64,000 nt of DNA from Oscillospiraceae bacterium (GTDB lineage: Bacteria; Bacillota; Clostridia; Oscillospirales; Acutalibacteraceae): positions 1 through 64,000 of the forward strand of contig SVOQ01000011.1 in the NCBI GenBank assembly GCA_015066345.1. Reading direction: 5' to 3'. Below the pieces are notes generated by a model, which was not told the DNA's origin, did no database searches, and saw nothing but the letters and a program-made list of their open reading frames with translations. Position 1 is the first letter of the stretch, and the number at the start of each line of letters is the position of its first letter. A program made the translations under genes and the position numbers. Of this stretch, positions 28,261 through 39,825 are shown piece by piece.

Positions 28261-29937
28261 TTAGAAAAGACCTGTGATTTTGCCGTTTTCGTCAACGTCT
28301 ATACGTTCTGCGGCAGGGCTCTTGGGAAGACCGGGCATTGTCATAATATCGCCGGTAAGTACAACTATGAAACCTGCACCTGCGGAAACTTTAAGGTTTC
28401 TGACAGTAACGCGGAAGTTTTCGGGAGCACCCAATTTCAAGGGGTCATCAGAGAAACTGTACTGAGTTTTAGCAACACAGATGGGTAAATTACCGAAACC
28501 GTCGGCTTTGAGTGAATCAAGTTGTTTCTTAGCATTAGTTGTAAAGTCAACACCGTCACCGCCGTAAACTTTAGTAACAATTGCTTCGATTTTCTCTTCG
28601 ATAGATGCGTCGGTTTCGTATGAGAAAGTAAAGTTTGAATTATCCTCTTCCTCACAAAGGCGTACAACTTCTTTTGCAAGTTCAGTACCACCCTTGCCGC
28701 CGTCTGCCCAAACCGTTGAAAGAACGGTATTTACACCTAATTCTTTACACTTAGCAATAATGAAATCTATTTCGTTATCTGTATCTGTGGGGAAACGGTT
28801 AACTGCAACAACACAGGGAAGCTTATAAACATTTTTAATATTTGAAACGTGGCGAAGAAGGTTAGGAATACCCTTTTCGAGAGCTTCAAGATTTTCTTCA
28901 CCTAACTGGTCCTTCTTAAGACCACCGTGCATTTTAAGAGCTCTTACAGTTGCAACTACAACTACTGCAGATGGTGTAAGATTTGCGGCACGGCATTTGA
29001 TATCGAGGAATTTTTCGGCACCTAAATCTGCACCGAAACCTGCCTCAGTAATAGCATAATCACCTGTTGACATTGCCATTTTTGTAGCAAGAACTGTATT
29101 ACAACCGTGAGCAATGTTAGCAAAAGGACCACCGTGTACAAAAGCAGGTGTACCCTCAAGTGTCTGTACAAGGTTGGGTTTAACCGCATCCACAAGAAGA
29201 GCAGTCATAGCACCCTGAGCCTTAATATCGCCACAGGTAACGGGTTTACCGCTATAATCATAAGCAACAACTATTCTTGCAAGTCTTTCTTTAAGGTCTG
29301 TAACAGATGTAGCAAGGCAGAAAACCGCCATAATTTCACTTGCAACAGTGATATCAAATCCATCCTCACGGGGTACGCCGTTCATTTTACCGCCGAGACC
29401 GTTAATAACATTACGAAGCTGACGGTCATTCATATCCACGCAACGTTTCCATGTAATTCTCTTAACATCAATACCGAGAGCATTACCCTGTTGGATATGG
29501 TTATCGAGCATAGCTGCGAGAAGGTTGTTTGCGGCACCTATTGCGTGGAAGTCACCTGTGAAATGAAGGTTAATATCTTCCATAGGTACAACCTGAGCGT
29601 ATCCGCCACCTGCGGCACCACCCTTAATACCGAAAACAGGACCTAATGAAGGCTCACGAAGAGCAACTGTGGTTTTATAACCCAAAAGGTTCATTGCATC
29701 CGCGAGACCGATTGTTGTAGTAGTTTTACCCTCACCTGCAGGAGTGGGTGTAATTGCGGTTACAAGCACGAGTTTACCCTGTTTCTTACATTCTTTAATG
29801 TAGGACAAGTCAATTTTTGCTTTATATCTGCCGTAGGGTTCAAGATACTCGTCACCTACGCCCACTTTTGCGGCAATTTCGCCAATGGGTTTCATTTTAC
29901 AACTCTGTGCAATTTCAATGTCTGTAAGATAAGCCAT
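28261..29937 (-). CDS. fhs: formate-tetrahydrofolate ligase
   Basis: [66 protein letters not shown]. Confidence 0.97.
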   Translation of the reverse strand: MAYLTDIEIAQSCKMKPIGEIAAKVGVGDEYLEPYGRYKAKIDLSYIKECKKQGKLVLVTAITPTPAGEGKTTTTIGLADAMNLLGYKTTVALREPSLGPVFGIKGGAAGGGYAQVVPMEDINLHFTGDFHAIGAANNLLAAMLDNHIQQGNALGIDVKRITWKRCVDMNDRQLRNVINGLGGKMNGVPREDGFDITVASEIMAVFCLATSVTDLKERLARIVVAYDYSGKPVTCGDIKAQGAMTALLVDAVKPNLVQTLEGTPAFVHGGPFANIAHGCNTVLATKMAMSTGDYAITEAGFGADLGAEKFLDIKCRAANLTPSAVVVVATVRALKMHGGLKKDQLGEENLEALEKGIPNLLRHVSNIKNVYKLPCVVAVNRFPTDTDNEIDFIIAKCKELGVNTVLSTVWADGGKGGTELAKEVVRLCEEEDNSNFTFSYETDASIEEKIEAIVTKVYGGDGVDFTTNAKKQLDSLKADGFGNLPICVAKTQYSFSDDPLKLGAPENFRVTVRNLKVSAGAGFIVVLTGDIMTMPGLPKSPAAERIDVDENGKITGLF

Positions 29938-29940
29938 AAC

Positions 29941-30513
29941 TCATTTCTCCTCAACTATATTTAATTTATCACGGCATAATTCTTTGAAAAACTCAAAATT
30001 CTCTTCACCGCAAATATCAATGTGAAACATAAGTTGCCCCTGATATTCGTCAAACAATTTCTGTTTAGCCTTGGGGTTAGTTGTTTTTTCTATTTTTTCA
30101 ATAAGTTCATTAAAGGACTCGTAAATAAAACCTTTTATAATTTTATCCTTACGACTGAGAATATCATCCAACTGCTCCGTAGGGGTATGACCCTCGAAAC
30201 GCCAGTAAGGTTCAACCTTTTTAAGATTTTCGGTACTGGAAATCAAATCTTTTAAAGATTGAAAAAACACCTGCGGATGCTTTGTGGTATTAACATTATG
30301 AGCCGCATTTGAACCTATTTTTATATTTTTTACTACGAAGTTATTAGTTGCAGTTACCAATAACTCGTGTTTCAACATTTTCCTGGTAACGGGAATGGAA
30401 GAAACAATTTTTTGAAGTTCTATTCTTTCGTCCCTGTCATACTCACGGGGACGGAATACGTAACCCTGTTCTTCCTGTTTTTTCTTCTTTTTGAAAAGCA
30501 TATTAATATACAA
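29941..30513 (-). CDS. hypothetical protein
   Basis: 190 aa ORF, no recognised family; overlaps the upstream LRR gene end. Confidence 0.5.
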   Translation of the reverse strand: MYINMLFKKKKKQEEQGYVFRPREYDRDERIELQKIVSSIPVTRKMLKHELLVTATNNFVVKNIKIGSNAAHNVNTTKHPQVFFQSLKDLISSTENLKKVEPYWRFEGHTPTEQLDDILSRKDKIIKGFIYESFNELIEKIEKTTNPKAKQKLFDEYQGQLMFHIDICGEENFEFFKELCRDKLNIVEEK

Positions 30514-32935
30514 CCTTTACCTTGATACCGCTTGAATAATAACTGCTTCGTGTTGAACCGTTATATGCTCTTACGGTATAAATATATGTAGCACCTTTTT
30601 TAGCGGATTTATCGGTAAATGTACCTGTTGCACCACTTTTAACATTACCCACAAGCACCCAATTACCATTTGTGGTTTTACGGTAAATATAATAACCCTT
30701 TGCACCGCTTATGGTGTTATATTTAACTTTGACACCCGAGCGTGTACTCTGTGAAGAAGAAATCTTAGGCGTTTTTAAAAACATTATTGTTTCGCCGTCG
30801 TAATCGTAATAACTTGTGTAACTGCCACTTACCGCTTTAACTGTATAAGTATATTTCTGACCCGTTTTTGCGGATTTATCAGTATAAGAAAGTGTCGAGC
30901 CACCTGAAATGGATGCTATACGAGTCCAACTACCTGAGGAGTTTTTGCGGTAAACATAGTAACCCGTTGCACCCGCGCATTTATTCCACGATACCTTAAC
31001 ACCCGCACCAACATTACCTAATTTAACCTTAGGTGTTGCGAGGGATTTAATTGTTGTACCCGATTTCTCGTAAGCACTGTATGTACCATCACAAACTGCT
31101 CTTACGGTATAGATATATGTTGAGCCACGTTTAGTAGTTGTATCGGTGAAAGATTTTTTGCTACCGTCAACCTCATCAAGTAATTTCCAACCTGTGGTAG
31201 AAGTTTTACGATAAACACGGTATGACTGAGCATTATCAATCAAATTCCACTTAACAACAACACCACTTGTATTATTTGCTACTGTAAATCCAGGGGTTTC
31301 AACATACATAACCCCGAGACCGTCACGGTCATAACTACTTGCGGCAACGCCGTCGTGAGCGATTACTGTATATAAATAATTCGTTCCGCTTTGTGCGGTT
31401 TTATCGAAATAATTTGTATACTTACTCGAGATATAAGTGAGTCTTGTCCACGAAGTGTCCGTAGGTTGTTTTCGGTAAACATAATAACGTGTAGCACCGT
31501 CCACACTCTGCCAACTTACATTAACACCGCCAACCTTATTAGTGACGGACTTAAGTTCGGGAGCTTCAACGTAATGACAGATAACACCGCTTTTATCAAA
31601 ATGCTTGTAACCTGAATAATAGCAAACTTCAATAGCATAGGTATTATCGGCATTATTGAGTGCTTCGGTATCTACATAATTAGTCTGGTCAACATCATCA
31701 CTGGTAACATACGCGATTTTTTTCCATTGGCTACCATCTTTACGATAGATGTTGTAATACGATACTGCAGGAGAAAAGCTCCACTTTAAAAGAACACCAT
31801 TTTTACTATTGGTTGCACTTACGATTTCTGATGACTTAACGTAGTTCAACTCAAATCTCTTGGCGTAATTTTCACCCGCAGAGCCAACGGGAGCGTATAA
31901 AATAAAGTTTTCGTTTGCAAAGCAAACTTTAAACGCATCCACATCAAATCCCATAAGGTTTGCGTAATATTCGAAATCCACCTGATTATTAATTGAACCA
32001 TAAGATATTCCCTCATAATCAAGCATTGCTTTAAGCCCTTCAACATCATAGCCGTAAATATAACCAAAAGCATACACGCCCAGATAATCAACGCTCATAG
32101 GAAGTTGAACATATTTTAAAGCATCACAAGCCAAAAATGCGCTGTCGTATATTTCCTTGACACCATTTTCAATAACAACATTTGTAAGTTCGTAGCAACC
32201 TGCAAAAGCCATTTTTTTAATTGAGGTAATATGGGAAGGGATTGTAATTGAACTAATGGGACAATTTAAGAAAGCATATCGACCGATAGATGTAACCGTT
32301 GACGGGAAACTGAAACCAACCCATTTATCACCCGTATAATTTTTAGGAGCCACCAAAACAAGCTCAGTCATATCCTTGGTGTATAAATTACCTTTATAAC
32401 TCTTGTAATAAGGGTTTGAAGAAGAAACGGTAAATGATTTTATGGGAGAGCCTACAAAAATATTGACATCAACAGCACGCATCTTTGCGGGTATATTGAA
32501 AGTTTCAATTGCGGTATAAGCAAACGCATTCTCGCCAACAAATTCAATAGTAGACGGGAGGTTTACCTTTTTAAGCTTAATTTCACCCGCAAAAGCATTG
32601 GACATAATACTTTTTACGCCCTCTTCAATCGTAAGATTGGTAATATAATAACCCGCGCTTTGTTGTTCTGCGAACCAATCATCGTCAGTACCGTTAGGCA
32701 TATATCCGTTACCCCATATTCTCAGAGATGCACCCTCGGTGCTATTGGGGTTGTAAGTATAGGACCAGTAAAGCTTACCTAATCCGGTAGCTGAGGTATC
32801 CTGCATTGTGCCTGTAATAGTAATATCACCGGTTGTGGCATTTGCCGAAACAGCCACAGATGAAAGCATACAAAAAACCAATAACAAAGAAATAAAGGAT
32901 ATTAAAATTCTTCGTTTCATAGCAAACCTCCACAT
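30503..32935 (-). CDS. secreted BspA-type leucine-rich repeat plus fibronectin III-like repeat protein
   Basis: Signal peptide; LRR_5-like SIGRYAFLNCPISSITIPSHITSIKKMAFAGCYEL; multiple 'ATGYYVYRKNSSGSWTRIASIS...YTDKSAKTGQKYTYTVKAV' repeats. Confidence 0.88.
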   Translation of the reverse strand: MWRFAMKRRILISFISLLLVFCMLSSVAVSANATTGDITITGTMQDTSATGLGKLYWSYTYNPNSTEGASLRIWGNGYMPNGTDDDWFAEQQSAGYYITNLTIEEGVKSIMSNAFAGEIKLKKVNLPSTIEFVGENAFAYTAIETFNIPAKMRAVDVNIFVGSPIKSFTVSSSNPYYKSYKGNLYTKDMTELVLVAPKNYTGDKWVGFSFPSTVTSIGRYAFLNCPISSITIPSHITSIKKMAFAGCYELTNVVIENGVKEIYDSAFLACDALKYVQLPMSVDYLGVYAFGYIYGYDVEGLKAMLDYEGISYGSINNQVDFEYYANLMGFDVDAFKVCFANENFILYAPVGSAGENYAKRFELNYVKSSEIVSATNSKNGVLLKWSFSPAVSYYNIYRKDGSQWKKIAYVTSDDVDQTNYVDTEALNNADNTYAIEVCYYSGYKHFDKSGVICHYVEAPELKSVTNKVGGVNVSWQSVDGATRYYVYRKQPTDTSWTRLTYISSKYTNYFDKTAQSGTNYLYTVIAHDGVAASSYDRDGLGVMYVETPGFTVANNTSGVVVKWNLIDNAQSYRVYRKTSTTGWKLLDEVDGSKKSFTDTTTKRGSTYIYTVRAVCDGTYSAYEKSGTTIKSLATPKVKLGNVGAGVKVSWNKCAGATGYYVYRKNSSGSWTRIASISGGSTLSYTDKSAKTGQKYTYTVKAVSGSYTSYYDYDGETIMFLKTPKISSSQSTRSGVKVKYNTISGAKGYYIYRKTTNGNWVLVGNVKSGATGTFTDKSAKKGATYIYTVRAYNGSTRSSYYSSGIKVKVVY

Positions 32936-32982
32936 TATATTTAATAATACTATATTATACTTTTATTTACTATAAATGTCAA

Positions 32983-33054
32983 TAAAAACAACGAGGGTGA
33001 TATACGGATTATGGCGTTAAATTAAATCCGCATAAGCACTCTCGTTGTTTTTAT
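32983..33054 (-). terminator. long-stem terminator after clpC
   Basis: AAAAACAACGAGgGTG...CACtCTCGTTGTTTTT with inner ACGGATT/AATCCGc stem. Confidence 0.75.
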
Positions 33055-35486
33055 AAAACTACTTTGCTTTTTGTTATTATCAATTGCTCATTTTCATATT
33101 CGCAGTTGATTTTATCCCCTGATTTTATTTCGCCTTTAAGATATTTTTCGGCTAACACATCTTCAATTTCGGATGTTACAACCCGCCTTAAAGGTCTTGC
33201 TCCGTAAATCGGGTCATATCCCTTTTTGCTAAGCATATCAATTACACTTTCATTGAAATTTATATCAATTTTATCCGACTTGGACCGTTGAGAAATCTCA
33301 TTCAACATACGCACGGCTATTTCTCGGATTTCAGTTTGGGATAAAGGTGTAAAAATTATCATTTCGTCTATTCTGTTTATAAACTCAGGTTTAAAAAAGT
33401 TTTTGACCTCATCCTTTACTAACTTATTAATCCTTTCGCGGGAATTACGCTCAAGGGTTTCGTCCGTAAAGCCCATCGCTTTTTTGTTTTCGGATATGAG
33501 TTTTGCACCGATATTTGAAGTCATAATCAACACGCAATTTTTGAAATCCGCTTTTCTGCCGTTAGAATCGGTCAGCACCCCATCCTCAAGAATCTGTAGT
33601 AAAATATTAAAAATTTCAGTATCCGCTTTTTCAAGTTCATCAAACAAAACTATTGAATAGGGATGACGACGAATTTTCTCAGTCAACTGTCCCCCGTCGT
33701 CAAAGCCCACATAACCGGGCGGTGAACCTACAAGTTTTGAAACAGAGTGTTTCTCCATATATTCGGACATATCAAATCGCACAATATTTTGTTCCGAGCC
33801 GAAAAGACACTCCGCAAGGGCTTTTGTAAGTTCCGTTTTACCAACACCCGTAGGACCTAAAAACAAAAACGAGCCTATGGGTCTCTTAGGGTTTTTAAAA
33901 ACAGAGCGACCGCGTCTTACTGCCTTTGAAACTGCGGTTACTGCCTCCTTCTGACCAACAATACGTTTATGAAGAATGCTCTCAAGATTCAATAATCTTT
34001 CGCTTTCCTCCTGAGTAAGCCTTGATACAGGTACACCCGTCCAGGTTGATACAACCGACGCTATATCCTTTGGTGTAACAAGGTGCTTTTGCTCACCTAC
34101 TGAATCCTGCCACAACTGTTTTTTACTTCTGTAAGCACCTACAAGTTCCTTTTCTTCATCCCTGAGTTTTGCCGCCAACTCGAAATCCTGGTCATCTATC
34201 GCCTTGTATTTTTTATCACTTGCGTCTTTAATATGCTTTTCCATATCTTTCAATTCTTCAGGCGGTGTAAATCCCTTAAGCCTGAGCCGTGAAGATGCTT
34301 CATCAATTAAATCAATGGCTTTATCAGGCAAAAATCTATCGGGAATGTATCTGTTACTTAAATTTACCGCCGCGTACATTGCGTCTTCAGTTATTATTAC
34401 TCCGTGATGTTTTTCATAGCACTCCTTTAAACCCTTTATCATAAGAAGTGCATTTTTAGGTGACGGTTCTTCCACATTAACTGTCTGAAAACGTCTTTCG
34501 AGAGCCGCGTCTTTTTCAATATATTTACGGTATTCATTTATAGTGGTTGCACCGACAACCTGCAACTCACCCCTCGCAAGAAAGGGTTTCAATATATTGG
34601 CGGCATCTACCGCCCCCTCCGCAGAACCGGCACCAACTATATTATGAAGTTCATCAATAAATAAAATTACGTTTCCGTCCTTCGAAACTTCCTCAACTAT
34701 GGTTTTGACCCTTTCTTCAAAGTCACCGCGGTACTTTGTACCCGCTACCATACAAGTCAAATCAACACTGACTACCCTCTTATTTTTCAATAATTCGGGA
34801 ACTGTGCCGTTCGCAATACAAAGAGCAAGACCTTCGGCTACCGCCGTCTTACCCACTCCCGGTTCACCTATAAGACAGGGATTGTTTTTAGTTCTGCGGC
34901 AAAGTATTTCGATTACTCTTTCAATCTCATTATCCCTGCCGATAACCGGGTCAATTTCACCATTAGCGGCTAATTCAGTCAAATCCCTACCGTATTTATC
35001 GAGAACGGTTTTAGATGTTTTAGAATAATTATTTTTCTTATTATCCGCCGAAGTGCCATCTGACGAATAACCATTGATTAATTCATAGGTATTTACCCCT
35101 AAATTACTGAGAATTTTACAGGCGGCACAATTTGGTTCACGCACGAGAGCATTCAATAATTGCTCCGTCCCTGCCTCACCCGAAGGCTCACCCCGACCTA
35201 AAGCAAGGGCATTTTCAATTATTTTACGGCACCTTGGTGTTATATCCTCCGGGGTAAGATTTGTGGGCATCCCCATACCCACCAAAGCCTTTATCTGTTC
35301 CTCCGCCTTTTTAAAATTCACCTTTTTAATACTTAGCATAGCCGCGGAAACAGAACGGGAATCGGACAAAAGCCCCAACAAAATATGCTCACTACCTATA
35401 TAGGTGTGGCCGAGATTTTCCGCAGACTCCACGGCACAATTAAGGGCATTATTTGCACTTTCGGTAAAACCGGTAAACTTATACAT
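33051..35486 (-). CDS. clpC: ATP-dependent Clp protease ATP-binding subunit ClpC-like
   Basis: Two AAA+ domains ([31 protein letters not shown]), Clp-N repeats, UVR-like middle region. Confidence 0.93.
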   Translation of the reverse strand: MYKFTGFTESANNALNCAVESAENLGHTYIGSEHILLGLLSDSRSVSAAMLSIKKVNFKKAEEQIKALVGMGMPTNLTPEDITPRCRKIIENALALGRGEPSGEAGTEQLLNALVREPNCAACKILSNLGVNTYELINGYSSDGTSADNKKNNYSKTSKTVLDKYGRDLTELAANGEIDPVIGRDNEIERVIEILCRRTKNNPCLIGEPGVGKTAVAEGLALCIANGTVPELLKNKRVVSVDLTCMVAGTKYRGDFEERVKTIVEEVSKDGNVILFIDELHNIVGAGSAEGAVDAANILKPFLARGELQVVGATTINEYRKYIEKDAALERRFQTVNVEEPSPKNALLMIKGLKECYEKHHGVIITEDAMYAAVNLSNRYIPDRFLPDKAIDLIDEASSRLRLKGFTPPEELKDMEKHIKDASDKKYKAIDDQDFELAAKLRDEEKELVGAYRSKKQLWQDSVGEQKHLVTPKDIASVVSTWTGVPVSRLTQEESERLLNLESILHKRIVGQKEAVTAVSKAVRRGRSVFKNPKRPIGSFLFLGPTGVGKTELTKALAECLFGSEQNIVRFDMSEYMEKHSVSKLVGSPPGYVGFDDGGQLTEKIRRHPYSIVLFDELEKADTEIFNILLQILEDGVLTDSNGRKADFKNCVLIMTSNIGAKLISENKKAMGFTDETLERNSRERINKLVKDEVKNFFKPEFINRIDEMIIFTPLSQTEIREIAVRMLNEISQRSKSDKIDINFNESVIDMLSKKGYDPIYGARPLRRVVTSEIEDVLAEKYLKGEIKSGDKINCEYENEQLIITKSKVVL

Positions 35487-35497
35487 TAACTCACACT

Positions 35498-37822
35498 CTA
35501 ATCATTTTTAGTTACGGCAAGGGTAAGCACCGTCATATCGTCATTTTTCTCAGGTTGAGTACGCCGTATATTCTCACAAAGCTCGGCGGTAAAATTACGA
35601 ACATTGCCGTTATTGAATTTTTTTAACTCTCTTTTTAGATAATTATCGTCTTCCTCACGCACACCATCGGAATGCATTAATATTATATCCCCGTTATTTA
35701 ACATTCCGTTGCCCATACCAATTTCCACATTACTTAAAATACCTAAAGGCACGGAACAAAAGCCAACATCAGTAATTTTACCATTGCGTTTCACAACCGT
35801 ATTTGACGCTCCGCATTTATAAAACTCAGCTCTGCCCGTAAACAAATCGAATACTACTAAATCCAATGTAACCGAGCATTCGTCACCTGATTTTGAAATA
35901 AGAGAAGTGTTCACAGTATTTATAGATGCATTTATTCCGAAGCCTGATTTTATCATTTTCTCAAGTAGGGATACGGCTAAATTTGATGAAAGAGCCGCTT
36001 TTGTACCCGTACCCATACCATCACAGATAATTGCATAAAAATAGCCGTTGTTATCCTGAAAAGTTGTGAAGGAATCTCCCGAAAACTTCTCACCTTTGGC
36101 ATTGAACTGCACTCCTGCACTGACGATTTTATACTCTGCCTTTTCTTTGTAAATAAACTTTGCGATGGTGTTATCGGACTCTGTTTCAGGAAGTTCAAAG
36201 TCTCTTTTACAAATAATTTTTATCTGCTCACCTAAAGGTTTAATTAAAGTTTTGTCATAAGGGATTTTAATCTTTAATTCAACGGTCATTTTTTCCATCT
36301 GGTTTATTATGCAACAGGACTCGAAGACCTCAAAACCACAGGATGTAGCGGCAGAACGAATCATCGCGGCAGCATCCATATCAAATTTAACGTCATTATT
36401 TATATCATCACAAAGGGAGTCCAACAACGACGACATATTAACGAACTGCTCTGCCGCAAGGTTATATATTTCCCTGACTCGGTTCTGATTACTCTCGCGT
36501 ATTTTAAAATCCGTATACATTTTGTTATAATTACTCGCTACATTTTCGGAACGTATACAAAAGGAGGTAAACTGTTGCGGAAGGGTTTTATATTCAAGAT
36601 AAATACCGTTTTTCTTAAGTTCAAGAAGACCTTTGAACATATTATTGGTCTGCTCTGCACTTTCACCCCAACACACATCATAAAGCCCACACGAACCGCA
36701 GACCTGTTCTTTGGTCTTTTGGCAAATAAGATTAACATCACGTTTTTCGCTTTTTTCAAGAACTCTGTTAACGTCAGTTAAGGATGTGCAGATTTCCGTG
36801 GATGTTTGTGATGCTTTCTTTAATTTCCCTACAAGGTCACTTTTCACAGACTCAATTACGGGAGAAACTACCGAAGGTAAGAAAACTGATTCAAGTTGTT
36901 TGTTGAATTTTTGCGTAAGTATAAAAAACACAACACCTGAAACCGCGGTTTCAATCGCAAGCGGAAGTGCTTTATCAAGAGTCCCCGACAAAGTAAAAAC
37001 CGCAAAACCCGATAACACTAACGCCAAAAAAGATCCTATTCGTCCAAGGGTTGAAAAAGCTCCCGACAACAAGCCACCCAAAGAATAAAATGGCAGTAAA
37101 GTAATATCAGGCGTACTTAAACCAAGGGCAACACCCGTACACACACCGACTATGGCTCCACCTGCCTCCTTAGCATAAAAACCGCATATAAGAATTATAA
37201 CAACCGTTATAATATGGACAGGATAAACTCCAAATATGTTTAAATTACGCAAAGATAAAAGAAGTAAAGAAATGCTAATAACAAGGGAGGTAGCCTTTTT
37301 AGAAGTTAACATCTTAAGTCCGCCGGTTGTATTTAAAATTTCACAACTTCTTGCAAATAGATATGCACATCCCCCGCCTATTACACTCTCGGACACAGTC
37401 AGAACTATTGAAGAAACATCAATCTCACCCGAAAACACAAGGGCAGAACCCGTAACTAAAATACACAGAAATGTTGTAATTACAGGTGTATATATACTTG
37501 TCCTTATTTGCTTAAAGACCTTAAGTGCACCCAAAATCACGCAAAGGGCAAGTATTGTTGAGGTATACCTTAAAGCATTCAAAGAATCCAAGGATATAAA
37601 ATATCCCGCCGTTGCACCAAGGGCAGCGGACAGAGTAAATTTTTCAGAAACTGCACCAACGAAAGCAATACCGAAAGGCGAAAAATCGCCCTTAAATCCC
37701 GATAAACTGAACAGTAAACCCGTTCCCATAAAACCCAGATGTTTTATTATTAATCCCGATACTTTTTTTGCCGTTAATGTTTCTTTTTCTCTTACCCCCA
37801 CGTACTTTTGTAAGACACCCAT
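35498..37822 (-). CDS. spoIIE: stage II sporulation protein E (PP2C phosphatase)
   Basis: N-terminal multi-TM region; ICDGMGTGTKAALSSNLAVSLLEKMI...C-terminal PP2C/SpoIIE domain. Confidence 0.92.
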   Translation of the reverse strand: MGVLQKYVGVREKETLTAKKVSGLIIKHLGFMGTGLLFSLSGFKGDFSPFGIAFVGAVSEKFTLSAALGATAGYFISLDSLNALRYTSTILALCVILGALKVFKQIRTSIYTPVITTFLCILVTGSALVFSGEIDVSSIVLTVSESVIGGGCAYLFARSCEILNTTGGLKMLTSKKATSLVISISLLLLSLRNLNIFGVYPVHIITVVIILICGFYAKEAGGAIVGVCTGVALGLSTPDITLLPFYSLGGLLSGAFSTLGRIGSFLALVLSGFAVFTLSGTLDKALPLAIETAVSGVVFFILTQKFNKQLESVFLPSVVSPVIESVKSDLVGKLKKASQTSTEICTSLTDVNRVLEKSEKRDVNLICQKTKEQVCGSCGLYDVCWGESAEQTNNMFKGLLELKKNGIYLEYKTLPQQFTSFCIRSENVASNYNKMYTDFKIRESNQNRVREIYNLAAEQFVNMSSLLDSLCDDINNDVKFDMDAAAMIRSAATSCGFEVFESCCIINQMEKMTVELKIKIPYDKTLIKPLGEQIKIICKRDFELPETESDNTIAKFIYKEKAEYKIVSAGVQFNAKGEKFSGDSFTTFQDNNGYFYAIICDGMGTGTKAALSSNLAVSLLEKMIKSGFGINASINTVNTSLISKSGDECSVTLDLVVFDLFTGRAEFYKCGASNTVVKRNGKITDVGFCSVPLGILSNVEIGMGNGMLNNGDIILMHSDGVREEDDNYLKRELKKFNNGNVRNFTAELCENIRRTQPEKNDDMTVLTLAVTKND

Positions 37823-38116
37823 AAACTGACTCCTAAAATTACGTTTTTTAGAATTCTACCAAAAAATGTATAAAAACTTTGTCACTTTGTAATGTAAAAC
37901 AAAGTTTTATTGTGTCGTTATCAGGGAGTTACAGTAAAAATACTACGTTTTTTAACAATAAATGATAATAGAATCACATTTTATTATCTTTTTTAAAATT
38001 TTTTTAATAAATATGGATTATTATATAGCAATTATAAAAAAAGTATGCTATTATATAGTGTATTTTAAAATAGATATTTATGTCGTATTTTTGCGACAGT
38101 TGAGAAGGAGAAAAGA

Positions 38117-39784
38117 ATGTTACCAGCACCTAAAGATATCAACTGCTATGATTACCTTAAAGAGTGCACATCAATTTACGATGACGTATGGATGATGCAA
38201 CATTTCGGTGTCAAGTACAGAAAATCCGAGATTTTCAGAGATATAGATGCTCTCGCTTCATATTTCCAGAATGATTTAGGATTAAAACAGGGTGATGTTT
38301 ACACCGTATTTATGCCCACCACGGTACAGAGCATTATTGCTTTTTACGCTCTTAACAGTATCGGTGTTATCGTAAATATGATTCACCCCCTTATGGCTAC
38401 GGACTTTTTGAAAGAGCAACTTGAAGCCGTACATGCCAAAGGCGTTATGGTTCTTGATTTACTCTCAAAGAACCACGTTGACACAATTAACAATAGCGGT
38501 TTACCCTGTATTGTATGTCGCAGTTCCGATTATTCAAACGGATTCAAAAAATTCGGAACTAAAATCGGCGAAGGTCTTATTAAAGCCATTTTCCCAAAAT
38601 TCAAAAAAGCAACATACTACAAAGATGCGTTAAACTATGACAAAAAGCCTGTTTTCTCAACAAACAATGTTGATGAATCCGCCGTTTACCTTAACGGTGG
38701 CGGTACAACCGGCAAGAGCAAAACAATTAAACTTACCTCTCGTGCAATAAATGAGTTGGTTTACAGAGTTTCCGACCTTGATGAAATTCACGACCCAGGT
38801 AATGAGGCTGAAGTTATCGTGCTTCCCCTCTTCCATTGCTTTGGTCTTTGCGTTGCAGTTCATATGGCTCTTTGCAACAGTGCAAGAATTATACCTATGA
38901 TGCAGTTTGATGCCCGTATCTTCATTAACCTTATGAAGAAAAATAAGGTTGTTGGTATCGTTGGTATTCCCCTTATGTTCCAGAAACTTATGCGTCAGAA
39001 AGGTTTTGACGGCCCCCACCTTAAGAATATGCGAATTATGTTCTGTGGCGGTGATGATGTTTCCGAAGCATTCATTCAGGAATTCAATACTTATTTTGAA
39101 AAATGGGGTTCAGACGCAAGGTTACGTCAGGGCTACGGTCTTACCGAAATCGCTTCAGTATGTTGTACAAATACAAACAACGACAACCGCGATGGCTCCA
39201 TTGGTAAAGCCCTCAGAGGTGTTAATATTGAAATTTGGGATGATGACAAAAACCCCTTACCCGATGGTGAAATCGGCGAAATTGCTATCTCGGGTCCCAC
39301 AATAATGAGTGGTTACTACACCGACGGTGAAGAAAGCGACGATTACGGTCTTTATACTGACGAAAACGGCGTTAAGTGGGTGCTTTCAGGTGATCTTGGT
39401 TACAAAGATGAGGACGGATATTTCCACTTCTCAGGCAGAAAGAAACGCCTTATTCTTATAGCCGGTTACAACGTGTACCCCACCGATATTGAAAAAGTTG
39501 TGGGTGATTTGCCCTACATCAAGGATTGTTGTGCAGTACAGGGCTACAACGAGGCAGGCAAGCCCCTTGTAAGACTTTACGCTTCACTTCTTGAAAAGGG
39601 TGACGAAGAAAAATATAAGGAAGAAATTTGTGAGCTTTGTCTTAAGAATTTCTCAAAATACTATGTACCGAGAGACATTATCTTCCTTGAGGATTTACCA
39701 CAGACTCCCCTTATGAAAATCGACTTTATGAAACTTACAAAAGCCGATGCAAATAAGGCAAGAGAAACAAAAAAAGTTGAATAA
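38117..39784 (+). CDS. AMP-dependent synthetase/ligase (paralog of 5925-7889, no tail)
   Basis: YLNGGGTTGKSKTIKLT; RQGYGLTEIASVC; SGDLGYKDEDGYFHFSGRKKRLILIAGYNVYP. Confidence 0.9.
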   Translation: MLPAPKDINCYDYLKECTSIYDDVWMMQHFGVKYRKSEIFRDIDALASYFQNDLGLKQGDVYTVFMPTTVQSIIAFYALNSIGVIVNMIHPLMATDFLKEQLEAVHAKGVMVLDLLSKNHVDTINNSGLPCIVCRSSDYSNGFKKFGTKIGEGLIKAIFPKFKKATYYKDALNYDKKPVFSTNNVDESAVYLNGGGTTGKSKTIKLTSRAINELVYRVSDLDEIHDPGNEAEVIVLPLFHCFGLCVAVHMALCNSARIIPMMQFDARIFINLMKKNKVVGIVGIPLMFQKLMRQKGFDGPHLKNMRIMFCGGDDVSEAFIQEFNTYFEKWGSDARLRQGYGLTEIASVCCTNTNNDNRDGSIGKALRGVNIEIWDDDKNPLPDGEIGEIAISGPTIMSGYYTDGEESDDYGLYTDENGVKWVLSGDLGYKDEDGYFHFSGRKKRLILIAGYNVYPTDIEKVVGDLPYIKDCCAVQGYNEAGKPLVRLYASLLEKGDEEKYKEEICELCLKNFSKYYVPRDIIFLEDLPQTPLMKIDFMKLTKADANKARETKKVE

Positions 39785-39789
39785 AAATT

Positions 39790-39825
39790 ACGGTTGCTGT
39801 CATTCAGGCAGCAACCGTTTTTGTT
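39790..39825. terminator. bidirectional terminator
   Basis: ACGGTTGCTG-tcattcagg-CAGCAACCGT-TTTTG. Confidence 0.75.

Noticed and set aside
35977-37829. Several long antisense ORFs across spoIIE
   Set aside because: Shadow ORFs opposite a clearly recognised protein; no RBS or family match.
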